A stretch of DNA of 64,000 nt from NCBI GenBank assembly GCA_033439265.1, contig JAVTVX010000019.1, forward strand, positions 15,464,039 through 15,528,038, read 5' to 3'. The stretch comes from Dillenia suffruticosa (lineage: Eukaryota; Streptophyta; Magnoliopsida; Dilleniales; Dilleniaceae). The notes under the pieces are model-generated. The model was not told the origin of the DNA and made no database searches. It saw only the letters and a program-made list of their open reading frames with translations. Position numbers and translations under genes: made by a program. Below are positions 48,701 through 59,347 of this stretch, piece by piece; positions within the stretch are counted from its first letter, which is position 1; every line of letters begins with the position of its first letter.

Positions 48701-51700
48701 ATTATAAAGTTTTTGTCATTCTACGGTGCATTTGTATTTCGCAATCTTGATGTGCCCTAGTGTTTCTGATCATACCGAAATTTTTATTTTCAGGTCTCAA
48801 CTGCATTTATCCTTGTGATCTACTTCCATTTACAAGAAGACCTCTTTTTCTAGTCATTGACAGTGACAACAGTCAAGCGTTCAAGGCAAGTCTTTTATGG
48901 CATTAAATCTTATTCTTCTTACAATGGAAGTCTCAATAAGTGAATTATGTGAATTGCTTATGTTAAATAAAGACTACAAACTTGAAAAGGCTAGGGTCCT
49001 TATGTTGCTGATAAAATGCTTTCCCAGAAGCTGTTCACGTGTCTTCTACATACACTATTTCTCAGTGCTCACACAATCTTTTAGTTCCCTGTCTTGCCAG
49101 TTAACATGCATTGGAACCTAATTAATATAAAATTTATGAATTCATTGACTAAGTTGTTGTAATTAAAAGAGGGTTACTATTTTTTTGGGATATGTTAAGG
49201 ACTAAGTGTGCCAACATGATCTGAGTGGATCATCTACAATGTCAATTTGGCTCTTTGTCTTGTCAACTTGCAGATAAGTTTAATATTACCTTCAGCAAAA
49301 CCCAAAAAAAAAAAGGGAGCGTGCAGATAAGTGCATTTTTCTTTTGGTTGTACCTGTAAATTGCATTTCATATGATTATCAAAGCCTTTCAAAACATTAA
49401 GATTGACTGATGCAAAATACCAATGCCATATAGCAGATGACAGCCGTTCCCCTACAACCAAAAGGCCTTGCTACCATTGCCACCATCAGAACCTCTATCA
49501 CTAACAAATCCATCCTTATAAAATTGTAAGAGTTGAAGCCTCTCCATCCCAAAGGCCTAAGCCCATATGATTTGAGACTAACCCCATGCTTTTTCATGTA
49601 CTCAACTCCTTTTTTTTTTCCCCAAATGCATTGGGCTGAAAATGGTTACTACAATCATGAAATCATCATTCAAGATACTGTTGTGATTACCCCCACCAAA
49701 TGGGCATCATATCATGACCTCTAAAGTAAGGAATTTGGAATATAAAATGACGCTGATTTTCACTTTGAATACTGAGCTTTTTGAACATTTGAATTCTTAA
49801 TGCTTGAAGGGTTCTTTAAAGCTGCTTTACTCTTCAACAGTCTTATTCTCAAATAACTCAATAATCAAGATAGTGGAGATCTGTGTGAGGTAACGTCAAG
49901 TTCGAATCTTTCCTTACTTGCAGTTGGAGTTTATATTAGCATATATAAGTGTGTTTAGTGAAGTCACACAATCTATATTAACAAATTAAATGCCACTGTA
50001 TTCAAACCCAAAAGTTAGACTTTAATATGATTTTGTCCTCATTAAGTTGGATTAATTTTGAGTATCATTGTAAGACGACTGTTAATAAATTGCTATCATG
50101 CAGTCCACGTGATCAGATTAAATTGTGACAGAGAGATAGACAGTTTCAATGTTTGTCTTCTGATCATGTTCCATTGAGTAAGAAATGAGTAGACTGTAAC
50201 ATAAGATCGTATTGTCCAATGTGTTGGACCCATTGTTCATGACTCTTGGAGTTTGAGTTGTCATATTCCAGGATGAACTACAGTTCATGTCATGAGATTC
50301 ATTCTGGAACAATTGAAACAAAACAGTGAAGCTATATTATATGATCGTCTGTTGTCTGTATATTTCTCGTTGTATGCTAGATTTCCGATGAAAAAAAAAA
50401 AACTCATGGCTTGACATCAGCAGGTCATACATAGTTCTGAGAAGGGGGAGCCTGTGGCAATGCTTCTATCTCCCCTTACATCTCCTGCAGCTAATGTTGA
50501 ATCTTCACGTCACTCCAGTGGCAGCCTATTCACAAGTTTTCTGACGGCACCACTTCAGGCCTTCTGTCTATTGCTTGGTTTTCCTGGCTCTGATATTGAT
50601 ATGGTGAGTTTGAATATTATTCTCTACTGCTGATTACTTTTTCTTTTCTCGGTGAATTTTGGGTTTGGGTAGACTTGAAGCCTGTCCGAGTCCAGGATGT
50701 GGTTAAGGCACCATTAGGCCAAGAAGCCTATGTTATACTACTTGTTATGTGTTTATCCTATTTGAATATGTAAAGTAATGATTTGGTTCAGGATGTGTAT
50801 AACAAGGCTGATAAGCTTCTATCTTCATCATTATATGACTGGGAAGTAGCTTTGGCAGCATCAGAAAATCTCAATCCTGTTTGGGCTCAAATTCTAAGTG
50901 ATCCATTCCTAAGGAGACTTCTTTTAAGGTACCTTCTAACCAAATTAAAAAAATAGAAATATGGAATGTCTTTATGGTAATAAATAAATAAACAACAGAA
51001 ATCATTTACTGATCCTAAATTTGGCATATCACTTCTTACATCTGTTGTTATTCATGGTTCAATTAAATTTGTCCAAGCATACACAAATATACTACCCATC
51101 TGTGACATGTACCTATCTAGGTGGATGCTTAATTTATGGGGGTGTACTTGATTATTGGTTTCTGGTATTAACAAGTTCTTTCATTGGAAAACTTAAATGA
51201 GTGAAAGTACTAAGTATAGTCTGCTTCTGGGCATATTGGCGGGGTAAATTGAAAATTCGATGGTCATATAACTTTAGATATAGAGTATTAATTCCACAAC
51301 TTAGATTAGTATGTTGCCCAACTGGAAGAATAAGAGAAAATGTAGGTGATTACTCCTTCCTCACTGGATCAGCTGGGGTTCTGTACAATCGATCAATGTC
51401 TTTGGTTCTTTTTCCCATGATTTTAATTAAGCAATTTTTTAGTGTCATTAAACAAAACAAGTCGTCATAGATGTGGTTTTAGCTGATCCACATTTAAATC
51501 CCCCAAATCCTGCAGCAGTCTGGCTCAGAGTGATTTATGTTTTTTTGGAAGGACTAGAGCCATTTAATGTGATGCAACCCCAGTTGAAAAAGCAGAAGGC
51601 AAGTATTTGATGAGGAACAATTTGCAAATTACCATGGATTTCATGCAAATGATAATTATTTCTAGACACAGTTGAGTCCTGAAATCTTCAGCAATATAAT

Positions 51701-53122
51701 AAATGATAATCATAGCGTTTTTGATATGGAATCTATTGTTTCTCTAGTTCCAGATAGTGTATATGCAAAAACACCAAGAATAATTGTCATACTCTTCTCT
51801 TTCATCAGTGAAATTGCCCACGAAATTTCTCCCTCCCGTGATTGGGCAGATCTTTTTATCCCACATTTTTGCAAAATAAGTTTCTTGCATTGAGAAGGCA
51901 CAGGTAAAAAATATGTTATCTCTAGTTCGTTGAGCTCAATCACAGTAAAATAATTTCAAGTCTGTTATTCTGGTCTCCCTCTCTTCTTTTGTTGGTCCCA
52001 TTTGAAAAGTCTATTAAGGTAGATAGCCAATCGATGAAAGCACGCTTGTGTGTTTTATGAGTTTCAGATCAATTATTTCATTGCAATCAACTTTTGGAGC
52101 CTTTTCACAAAGATATTCCGGAGAATTCACCTGTAGGCTCAATCATCTGAATGATTTTACTTCATTCTGAGTTGGAAAGATTAATTCACCGGAAACATTT
52201 TTCATCTGATAAAGTTGTGGAATCTGCTGCTAGGCAAAGACAATTATTTCTGCAAACCTTGGTGACACTGGAATTAGTTGCAAAAGTTACCTTATAGCAT
52301 TCTCTAAAGTTGTATTTCTCAATGGGAGCACCACGAGGGCCCCATATGTCCTGTTTTCACCATTTCCCACATGATTGATAAATCAAATTTTGGGCTGTAC
52401 TTATCAATTTATGAATCTTCTTCCAATACTTGGAAAAACTACTTGAATAGGATGCTCCATAAACTTCTTCCTTTCAAAATTACTTCATAGGTTGATACCT
52501 CCAATAGAAAGAGCTTGATCAACATAGAAAGAAAAGGTATCTCTTAAGCTGCATTTGGTTCCACTTACTTTGATACCAAGACTTCGAGGCAAAATTCTTG
52601 GGGGGGAATTATTTTTTGTCTTAGGCTTGAGACTGGAGTTATAAATGTGTGATTAGACAGTGATTCAATCAAATAATAGACTACAAAAAGCTACCACCTG
52701 CTTTTGCAACTGAGTAGTACTTGACAACATGAGCTGCTGCAATGACACATCAACTTCGTATAAGTTGGGCATATAAGCTGGACATGTGAGAGTTTTCCTG
52801 CTTCCTATTTTCCTTAAAACAAAAGAGAGTATGACTTATGCTAGTGGAAAGTATCCAAGTATTTGTTGGGTGTCAGAGCATTACTAATTTTGATTTGTTT
52901 CAACTATTGCCCATCAGATTCATATTTTGCGCAGCAGTGCTAAATCTGTATGCACCAACCTTAGGCAAGAAAGAGTTCCTTCCAGAATGTGTGCCTTGCC
53001 TTCCTGAGTCTGTTTCACCAACAACTTCTGTCTCGAAAAATGTAGTTCTTGAGTTAGCTTCCATCTTCAATGCCTCTGAACGTTTCCTCACGTCTGAAGC
53101 AAATGTTCTTCCTCAGAATTGA
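24711..53122 (+). CDS. SCAI: SCAI-family protein, complete ten-exon gene
   Basis: Exons: 24711-24835, 25150-25537, 30287-30490, 30569-30802, 41197-41263, 41348-41575, 48794-48885, 50424-50603, 50792-50928, 52918-53122. They total 1860 nt and 619 residues, in frame throughout. The start is MTQSQTQQSG at 24711; an in-frame ATG at 24678 adds 11 residues not expected in the family. Signatures are KFSKIRDVPCYDRHRYD, KVYTQLWKFQQENRQKLVEA, KRWEIGEIASRIAQLYYGQY, FMNIRPLRYSLVLD and LDSF-like DSFRMLQCLEWEPSGSFYQ. Residues 340-415 (exon 6) are a Ser-rich linker. The last exons have APLQAFCLLLGFPGSDIDM and FIFCAAVLNLYAPTLG. No signal peptide is seen. Animal SCAI (about 600 aa) is a nuclear cofactor that restrains MRTF/SRF transcription and acts with 53BP1; the plant role is not known to me. 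Introns are all GT-AG except intron 7 (GC-AG at 48886). Introns 2, 4 and 6 are swollen by transposons. Confidence 0.95.
26009..26294 (+). repeat. 143-bp tandem duplication in SCAI intron 2
   Basis: Two copies start with ACAAAACATATACATGGA at 26009 and 26152 and run to about 26294, with a modest number of differences. Each holds the short palindrome CCATGTAGACATGG. Confidence 0.85.
28107..29167. mobile_element. hAT-type non-autonomous element in SCAI intron 2
   Basis: The ends are TAGGGGTGAGTATTCGGTTA and, on the other strand, TAGAGGTGAGCACTCTTCGG. A perfect 8-bp duplication TTTACTTG lies at 28099-28106 and 29168-29175, the length made by hAT transposases. Both ends carry CGGTTAAA/TTTAACCG text. 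No transposase is encoded in its 1061 bp, so movement would need an outside enzyme. Confidence 0.85.
28508..28900. repeat. Four-copy repeat, unit about 98 bp, inside the hAT element
   Basis: The phrase GGTCAAATCAAAAGGTGGAA followed by a T-rich part with GCACTCTCCTTTTTAG returns with its TCA at 28510, 28607, 28708 and 28806. The period is 97-101. Copies have drifted by small changes and indels. Confidence 0.75.
31202..31255. repeat. Compound (CT)n(AT)n microsatellite in intron 4
   Basis: An uninterrupted CT run of about 29 bases passes directly into an alternating TA run of about 24 bases. Confidence 0.9.
33091..36170 (-). pseudogene. Copia pol: protease, integrase, RT, RNase H, broken
   Basis: Protease keeps YFDSGASNHMT (about 36168-36138). 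Integrase (35840-34866) keeps the HHCC zinc site (HRCLGHHNPH and CPSCKLGKSK), the HTDVWG and QFDSSGEY acidic residues and VAERKNRH. The segment 35017-34660 reads best in another frame, so at least two indels occur. Reverse transcriptase (34658-33690) keeps WPLHQIDVKNAFLNRDL and SLYGLKQTPRAWF, but the YVDD box is YVDN. RNase H (33678-33091) keeps YSDADWVGCPDTRKSTTG and DAESRAMS, split by a TGA after ALIS. A frameshift stop follows DISYAVH near 33690. It is non-functional. Confidence 0.9.
36171..37154 (-). pseudogene. Copia gag remnant with two zinc knuckles
   Basis: The start is MSLERSKHFLDRFNG at 37154. A long readable middle (36980-36693) has WDYLKKIYNQSNAARRFQLE and LGQLIQGSMSIQEFYSSFG. The end (36455-36171) has CYSCKGFGHIATNC and CNYCRKTGHIIKDC. 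At least four in-frame stops interrupt it (after KNYSV, after RLIAIQ, after QAVLE, and after NSNPKL). Several stand where Trp codons are usual. Confidence 0.85.
37577..41196. other. Rest of SCAI intron 4
   Basis: A (TC)n tract lies at 37609-37636. Two minus-strand frames, 40155-39772 (127 residues) and 39696-39421 (91 residues), are longer than expected for AT-rich intron DNA, but they carry no motif I recognise and lie in different frames. They may be repeat-derived. No other feature is seen. Confidence 0.4.
42709..43011 (-). mobile_element. RTE-type LINE, 5'-truncated, in intron 6
   Basis: On the minus strand the text KPKDTPVKIIDNLNIGDLVKY matches the same reverse transcriptase tail as the fragment at 19461-19930. 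The 3' end is TTTGGAATTAAGGTTTATG then GTTGTCGTTGTTGT. An imperfect duplication (AGACTACCGATGTA at 42695-42708, AGACTACTGAGTGTA at 43012-43026) marks the insertion. It is about 300 bp long. Confidence 0.7.
43060..43930 (+). mobile_element. L1-type LINE 3' fragment with zinc-binding RT tail
   Basis: The frames read IWNLDSWRGFVYGS, then FIWKAKVSTKVKTFIW, then FNKINTNDLLQKRRSY. This is the zinc-binding C-terminal domain of plant L1-like reverse transcriptases. Later text CNQTIEIFLLWDKVVF continues the family's end. Stops and frame changes break it. It ends in TTTCTATCCC and an A-run at about 43917-43927, a typical L1 tail. Confidence 0.75.
45699..45749. repeat. (TC)n microsatellite in intron 6
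   Basis: About 25 uninterrupted TC units. Confidence 0.95.
47760..48160 (+). mobile_element. Second L1-type LINE 3' fragment
   Basis: The frame GIFTRRSLFDHFIGLSS then FIQKAKFPTKT matches the segment of L1 proteins just before KVKTFIW. The following 200 bases share a tail phrase CTTTTTCTATCCAAAAATAA with the fragment at 43060-43930. It is shorter and lacks the zinc-binding part. Confidence 0.55.
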
Positions 53123-54464
53123 AGCATTCAAGAGTAAGTTAACATCATGGAGCATTTGGCAAAATAGTTCCAAAAAAATTGTAAAGTTATGAAAATAGAT
53201 ACATGCAATTTCTTTCATTTTTCATCCTTGGGTTGTTATATGTGTTTGCTTTTCAGCTCTCATGCTCTAGACTGCGGAGTGCTTTGTGCTTGGCCACACA
53301 AAATAATTCCAAGATTTGAAAGTCTTGCTTAAATTATGATCAGGGATCGTATTTTCAGAAGAGTAAAAAACTTCCGTTTCGTGATCAATCATTTGTACTA
53401 GATCTTATATTGTCCTAGAAGCAGAAGTTGTAAGCATGCTTCTAGGGACTTGGCTGTGCTTACATTCTGTGTACAGTGGAGGAAAGTCCTTCAGAATTTA
53501 TAAGAATTAACGAGACATTGAATTTGTTAATATTGAATATTAAATGGGCCTTTTCGTGTTTGGTTTTTGAATCCCTCGCAAAAGCTCTTTTGTGAATGTT
53601 CTTTTCTTAAAGTTTTCCAGGTTTCTAAATTTATTAACAACTTAACTATATGATACTCGGTCTAACAGAGCGGGGAGTTACACTGGAATACTAACATGTT
53701 GTATTAGCAATTTTTGGTAGGGTTAACTTGCCATAATTATCAACATATTTTGCAAATTGAGGAAATACGCATTCTAATGATCTAGTTAACCACTTATCAA
53801 TGAGAGAGGATTACATAATAACAGTGTAAATCTTGTGAAAATTAGTTGTCTTTGGCAATTTACCAGTAGAGCACAGCAAACCACATCGGGGTGTGGTTTA
53901 CCCTTCTAATGTTTGTGCAGGATGTGAGTGAGAACTTCTCTGCGTATTAATGAAGTGGTCTATTTTGACTCCATCGAGTTACTGAGACTAGCTTTCTGTA
54001 ACCATTCTTTAGAGGAGTGATGCTAGTCAACATCTTGGTCCCAAAGATAATGGTCACGACTATAGTTTCACATTTATTATGTGTGATTGTGAACACTTGC
54101 GGTAATACTGTTACCAAGAGAAAAAGTAACCTTGAATATGACAATTTCGAAAAGAAAAATGTAAAATTTGTGGGATAGGCACACTAATTGTCAAGTTTTA
54201 AGCACAAGATGGTGCAAAAAGGGCGAGGAGGGTTGTGTTGATCACCCAAGTATCAGGCATGTTTCATGCACTGCTCAACCATGTATTTCCAAAGGGTTTC
54301 CAATTGTGGGGCAAATTATTCCGAGTTAGTCATATGCGAAGTTAATCAAAGTGGTACGCCACATATTACATTTCTTGGTCCAAAAATACAGCCTCGTCAT
54401 AGAAGCATTATGAGCTCAAGTTTTTCGTAATACCTTTGTCTACAATACAAACAGCAAAAATCCT
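53123..54464. other. Convergent intergenic region, 3' UTRs
   Basis: This 1.34 kb lies between the SCAI stop and the PFP alpha stop and must hold both 3' UTRs and polyadenylation signals. AT-rich, no further gene seen. Neither poly(A) site can be fixed by eye. Confidence 0.6.
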
Positions 54465-57400
54465 TCAAAGCGAGGCATGGGGCTTCTGAGCAGAAGATAC
54501 AACGGAGAGAACATTGAGGACTGAGGACATGGAGCTTAACGCAACCTTCAACACTGCTTCTGAACATCCTGGTTTCACAATTTTCTCGACCTGTTACAGC
54601 ATTTGCATCAACAAGGAAACAAAGGGGGTCACAAAACTCATAACTTATTCCTCATTTTATCTGGTCAGAATAAGATTTTGTGCTTCATTTTACACAGCAG
54701 GTTGAATGAGATACATAGAATGGTGTTCAAGATCTATTCTTTTTTCTACCAACCCAAATCTAGAAAGCATTACTTCAGCGCAGCCAAACTATAATTAATT
54801 ATCTCAAAAAGTTAAAGAGAAGATACAATTTCAACCTTTAGGATGCACACACGATACTGAAGTTTGCAGCTCACTCAAATTGCCAGACCCAAAGTTCTAG
54901 CACGTGAAATGCTACAAATGTTTTCGCACTAACTTAGTATCTTGCAAAAGGGTCTTCAGAATACTTAATGCTTGCAGACGCGCAAGATGAAAAGAAAATG
55001 AATAGTTTGTGCTAAAACATAAATAGCTCACAATTTCAAAACTGCACACAAACTCTATTTCTAGTTTCATAAAACCAAGGGAGACAACAGCTTTACATAA
55101 TAATGGTGGCTAGAAGACAATTATGGAAGAGTGTAAAACCAAGAAACCCTATGCACACAACTACCGTCAACTGTTCCAAGTCTAGAAACACTCAAGATGA
55201 CAGTAGGATGGTCTTAAGAAAAAATTCTAGTTCAATTGAAAATCTTATCCCAAGTTTAATTTATACTAATAATTTCAGACCAAAGGATTAAGAAAAAATG
55301 AGACCTATACAGTTGTTACTTCAATTGGGCCTAATTCTAGCAGAACACTTAATGGGTGGACCTAAATGATGGTTGCTTTTGTGGATTTTTCAAGCCATTA
55401 GATAAATGTCTTAATAGTTGATGTTGTAGGCTACCACATAGCATCCTGCACAGCATGTGCTTAGAACTCCTGCCCAAACTAATCATCACTACATGGCCAA
55501 ATTTTAATTTAATTTGTTATTTGGCATGGAAAGTGACAAAGTTAAATCTGTATGAAAATAAAGGGTGAAAGTGCAGAAACCAAGAGCTTGTTCTCACCAT
55601 ATCCAGATGATCTTGTAGTTTCTTTATCTTCCCAATGTAGTCATGGTCTTCCACGAGCAGACTTATGGTCTTCTCATCAGAACCTGGTCCCTCAAACTGA
55701 ATTGGTCCTGGACTCCGGTAGACATCATCCATCAAAAATTTTTCAGCTCCTTGTTTTAGCATTCTATTGTCAGACCATGAAGAATAGGAAATGTCAGCTT
55801 CAAGAGACAAGTCCAAATATCTTCCCTCAAACAGAATCAAGTCATTGCTTTGATAATTATGCAGAGTAGATACAAAGCAAGGTTTGATATTTTCCAAATG
55901 CAATTAAATCGGCATGTATAAACAAAAATATGAACTTGCATGCATTAGGAGAAATCGGAGTTATTGGGATCACTTTACTCCTAATCAATCCACAATCTAA
56001 AATGTAATACTTTTGTTAGCCGCATAACCAGAAAGCATGGTCCAGATTTACTCTGGATTTTAAGAAACTAATATTTTAGTTAAAGAGCAATTGATTGCCC
56101 ATGCTTATTTTTTGTTTCTTTTACCTATATCAATCAATAAACCAGCACACAAACATATGAAGAACTTGGACCTATGCCCCATAACATACGACATACCAGT
56201 GTAGGTACCACACTGTTCTTGAACCCATGGGGTTCCACAATCCAGGTAAAGTTGGAAGCAATGCCCTGCCCTGGGATTGGGAGAGTATTCAGGGACAGAC
56301 GAGAAAAATATATACTGATGACTGGGTCTGTAATACAACCAATTATGTACTGCACATGTCAATTTCATAACCTCGAGGCAAAAATTTTGGTTGTAGCACA
56401 TTTTGTCCTGGTGACGATATTGTTGTTATTGTTGGTCAGATTCTTTGATACAAATTGAATAATTGGTTTGGCAATGAAAACTGTGAGCTGTGAAAGCTAT
56501 TTATAGCTAATTAATGGAAAGCTAAGAAAGAACAAGAAAAGTTTATATCCGACCACATACCCCTGTACAGATTCCAGATATTGCTCCTGCAAAACAAGTA
56601 ACTTATTCAGGAGCTCGCCAACCAACAAAGGTACAGCACCCCTTAACATCTCAAAATCTTATTATAGAGTTCTCAAAAGAGATTCGGACTATAGAAGGCT
56701 TTCGTAAGTAATGTCAATTTCATGGAGCTAAGGACAATGGATCAATGAGTTGACTAATTAGATGAAAGAGCTTATGATAATGTAAGGCATTGGTCTATGT
56801 CCTTATTTGTTCGTCCGGTAGAAAATATTTTTATCAGACATTTATGTATTACTTTTGTGCGCAGTAGTAATAAACAACAGTGTTTTAATAAACAAGACCT
56901 GATAAGGAGCAAATGTGTCATATGGTTCAGTAAAACTAAACAAAATCAATGACATAAAAATCACTTTGAGAGGGACAAACATTTATCTGCCACATCTCAT
57001 AAACAATGATAAGGCCCCCACTCTCTCAGGCCAAATCCTCAATGTAACAAAAAATAACAAATACTTTCTGAAAACTTAAAGTAAATCCTGACGATCAAGG
57101 GTACCAATGACTTGCTTTTAGCACAAAGTAACAAGGATATATCTTTTCCCCGTACTGTCATATTGTCCTTGCAGTTATTGTAATTTGGTTACAAATCTTT
57201 GGAATAATCATTCTAGTTTGTTATTTGATTTTATAAGAAACATATTTTTAACCTCATAATAGTTGTTACACTTCTGCTATTTTGAAAGGCTAAGATATCT
57301 CCACTTGCTCTCATTTTGCAACTTCTGGAAACTACAGCAACCCCATGAACATTAAACCCATTATTCATATTCTTGCATATTTAACAAGGAAAGAGATTAA

Positions 57401-59298
57401 AACGAAGAATGATAAATATAAATGACCACAGAAAAATGATACGAACAGCCAACAATATGATTTCACTCTGATTCCCTGATACCTGGTTGGTCAGCATCAT
57501 ACATCTTTACCAACTCTAAACTTGAAATAAGCCAAAGCGCCAAAGAGTTTATCAGTATTGTCTATTTCTTTTACTATGCTTTATTGTTTTATGATATCCA
57601 CTCATTATATAAGAGGAAAAAAAGCTAAGCTCAGGCACTAGGGATTTGGATTTGGGATCCCAGATTCAATTTCCCAAATATTTATTCTGGCAGTGAATTT
57701 TATAGAATTTTGCTTTATATGGTGTATTCATCAAATATTTATGTTGTAGTTGCCCAACCAATGATGTGATATAAAGATTAATCCTTTAGATTTTAACAGG
57801 TTATTAACTTGGCAAAACAATCTCATAATTTTATGTTTTGCTGTTAGTACAAGGCAATGGAGTAGAAGAAAAAAAGACAACCATGCCCGAAATGCAAGGG
57901 TAGGTAAGCAACAACATGAGATCTCTTAAATAATTGAGGACCAAGGAACCCACAAAGGGGGCATAAGGGCTAGCATATAAGCACAAGGCCTAGTAGCCAT
58001 TATGGCATGACTGTTATGCACAGTTACAACCCATGACAGGGCCATTGCAGCTGCGGCACTACCACAAAACCTCAATGGTGTCAAAAAGTCAACAATCTGT
58101 TATGGGCAAAATTCGTTATGTAACACTTCCTATGGCCGATACCCTGAAGGCAGTGACTGCGATATAAATCTACATAGTAGAACAAAGAGGCTCTGGTTTC
58201 TTAGACATGCGATATTAACTTCCTCTAAGGTCCTCACAGTAAAGATTTTGTCCAACAAATATGTTCTCATGAAATTGTATATGACCACAATTTTGTTAAT
58301 AGGAATTATGACAACTCAATAAAGCCAATCTACTCACTTGTAAAGTTCTCCTTTCAGATCCACAGCAGCTGGTCGAATAGACGGCTTACCAAATACAGAT
58401 GCACTATTGCCTACCAGTGACCACCCATTTGCAGTCATCATAGCCTGCCATGGCAAAAGAAAAAAAAAAAATTGGCAACAAATCACGCATGAAAATGAGA
58501 GCAGCTAAGAAGGCCTTATTTTAATTTTTTGAATAGTATGTTTGTTGATAATGCATGGAAATGACAAAAACAATAAGGCAGAAATATTGGAGAGAAAATA
58601 TAGGCTCCGGAGAAATTTCATGACAGGAACCTGGATTAATATTTTGCAGAAATTTTATGATCAGAAATTATGACAGGAACCTGGACTAGCTCAAAACATT
58701 TGTCAAACATCTTTAGCATCCTTTTCATTGGTGCAATTAACAACGGCTTCTTTCATTTAATTTGAAGTTGGATCCCCAACATTTTGCACATTCAACAAGT
58801 ATCCAGAAAAAAATAACAATAATAATTGATAATTGGACATGCCATATGGCATATCTGGGAGGTGTCACCTGAACATTGTGTCTAACATCAAGTGGGACAT
58901 AGAAATCAGTTCCATTTTAAAGAGACTGCGCCTCGCGGATAAAGATGTAAGGGTGGGTACCTGGTCTTACAAGATATTGTAATAAGCAAACTTAGAAATA
59001 CAATGACCATATTTATGTTCCTATGTCTGTTTTTCATTCTCACTTTTTTTTTTTGTCCTGGCATAAGAGCATGCTTCTACAATTGTATTTTATTTGGTGA
59101 TAGTATTAGTCATTACTAGCATTGTAATTCAGGGGTGGTGCTCTGTTGCTGGCACAGAGTTAAATGGTGTAATAACATCATTCATCTTTCCCAAATCCAT
59201 GTTCTGGATAGTACTTGATCAGGTGAGGACCAAGAGAGGGACTGAAAGGGAACAGAGATCAGTAAGGGAGATAGAGAAACAGAAGACAGAAGAGAGAC

Positions 59299-59347
<49 letters not shown>

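Noticed and set aside
55517..55903. 128-residue minus-strand frame taken as one gene
   Set aside because: Only 55763-55598 is coding, as an exon of PFP alpha; the flanks are intron read-through past a clear acceptor and donor.
56105..56401. 98-residue frame within a PFP alpha intron
   Set aside because: No motif, overlaps frames on both strands, and intron borders on each side are well supported.
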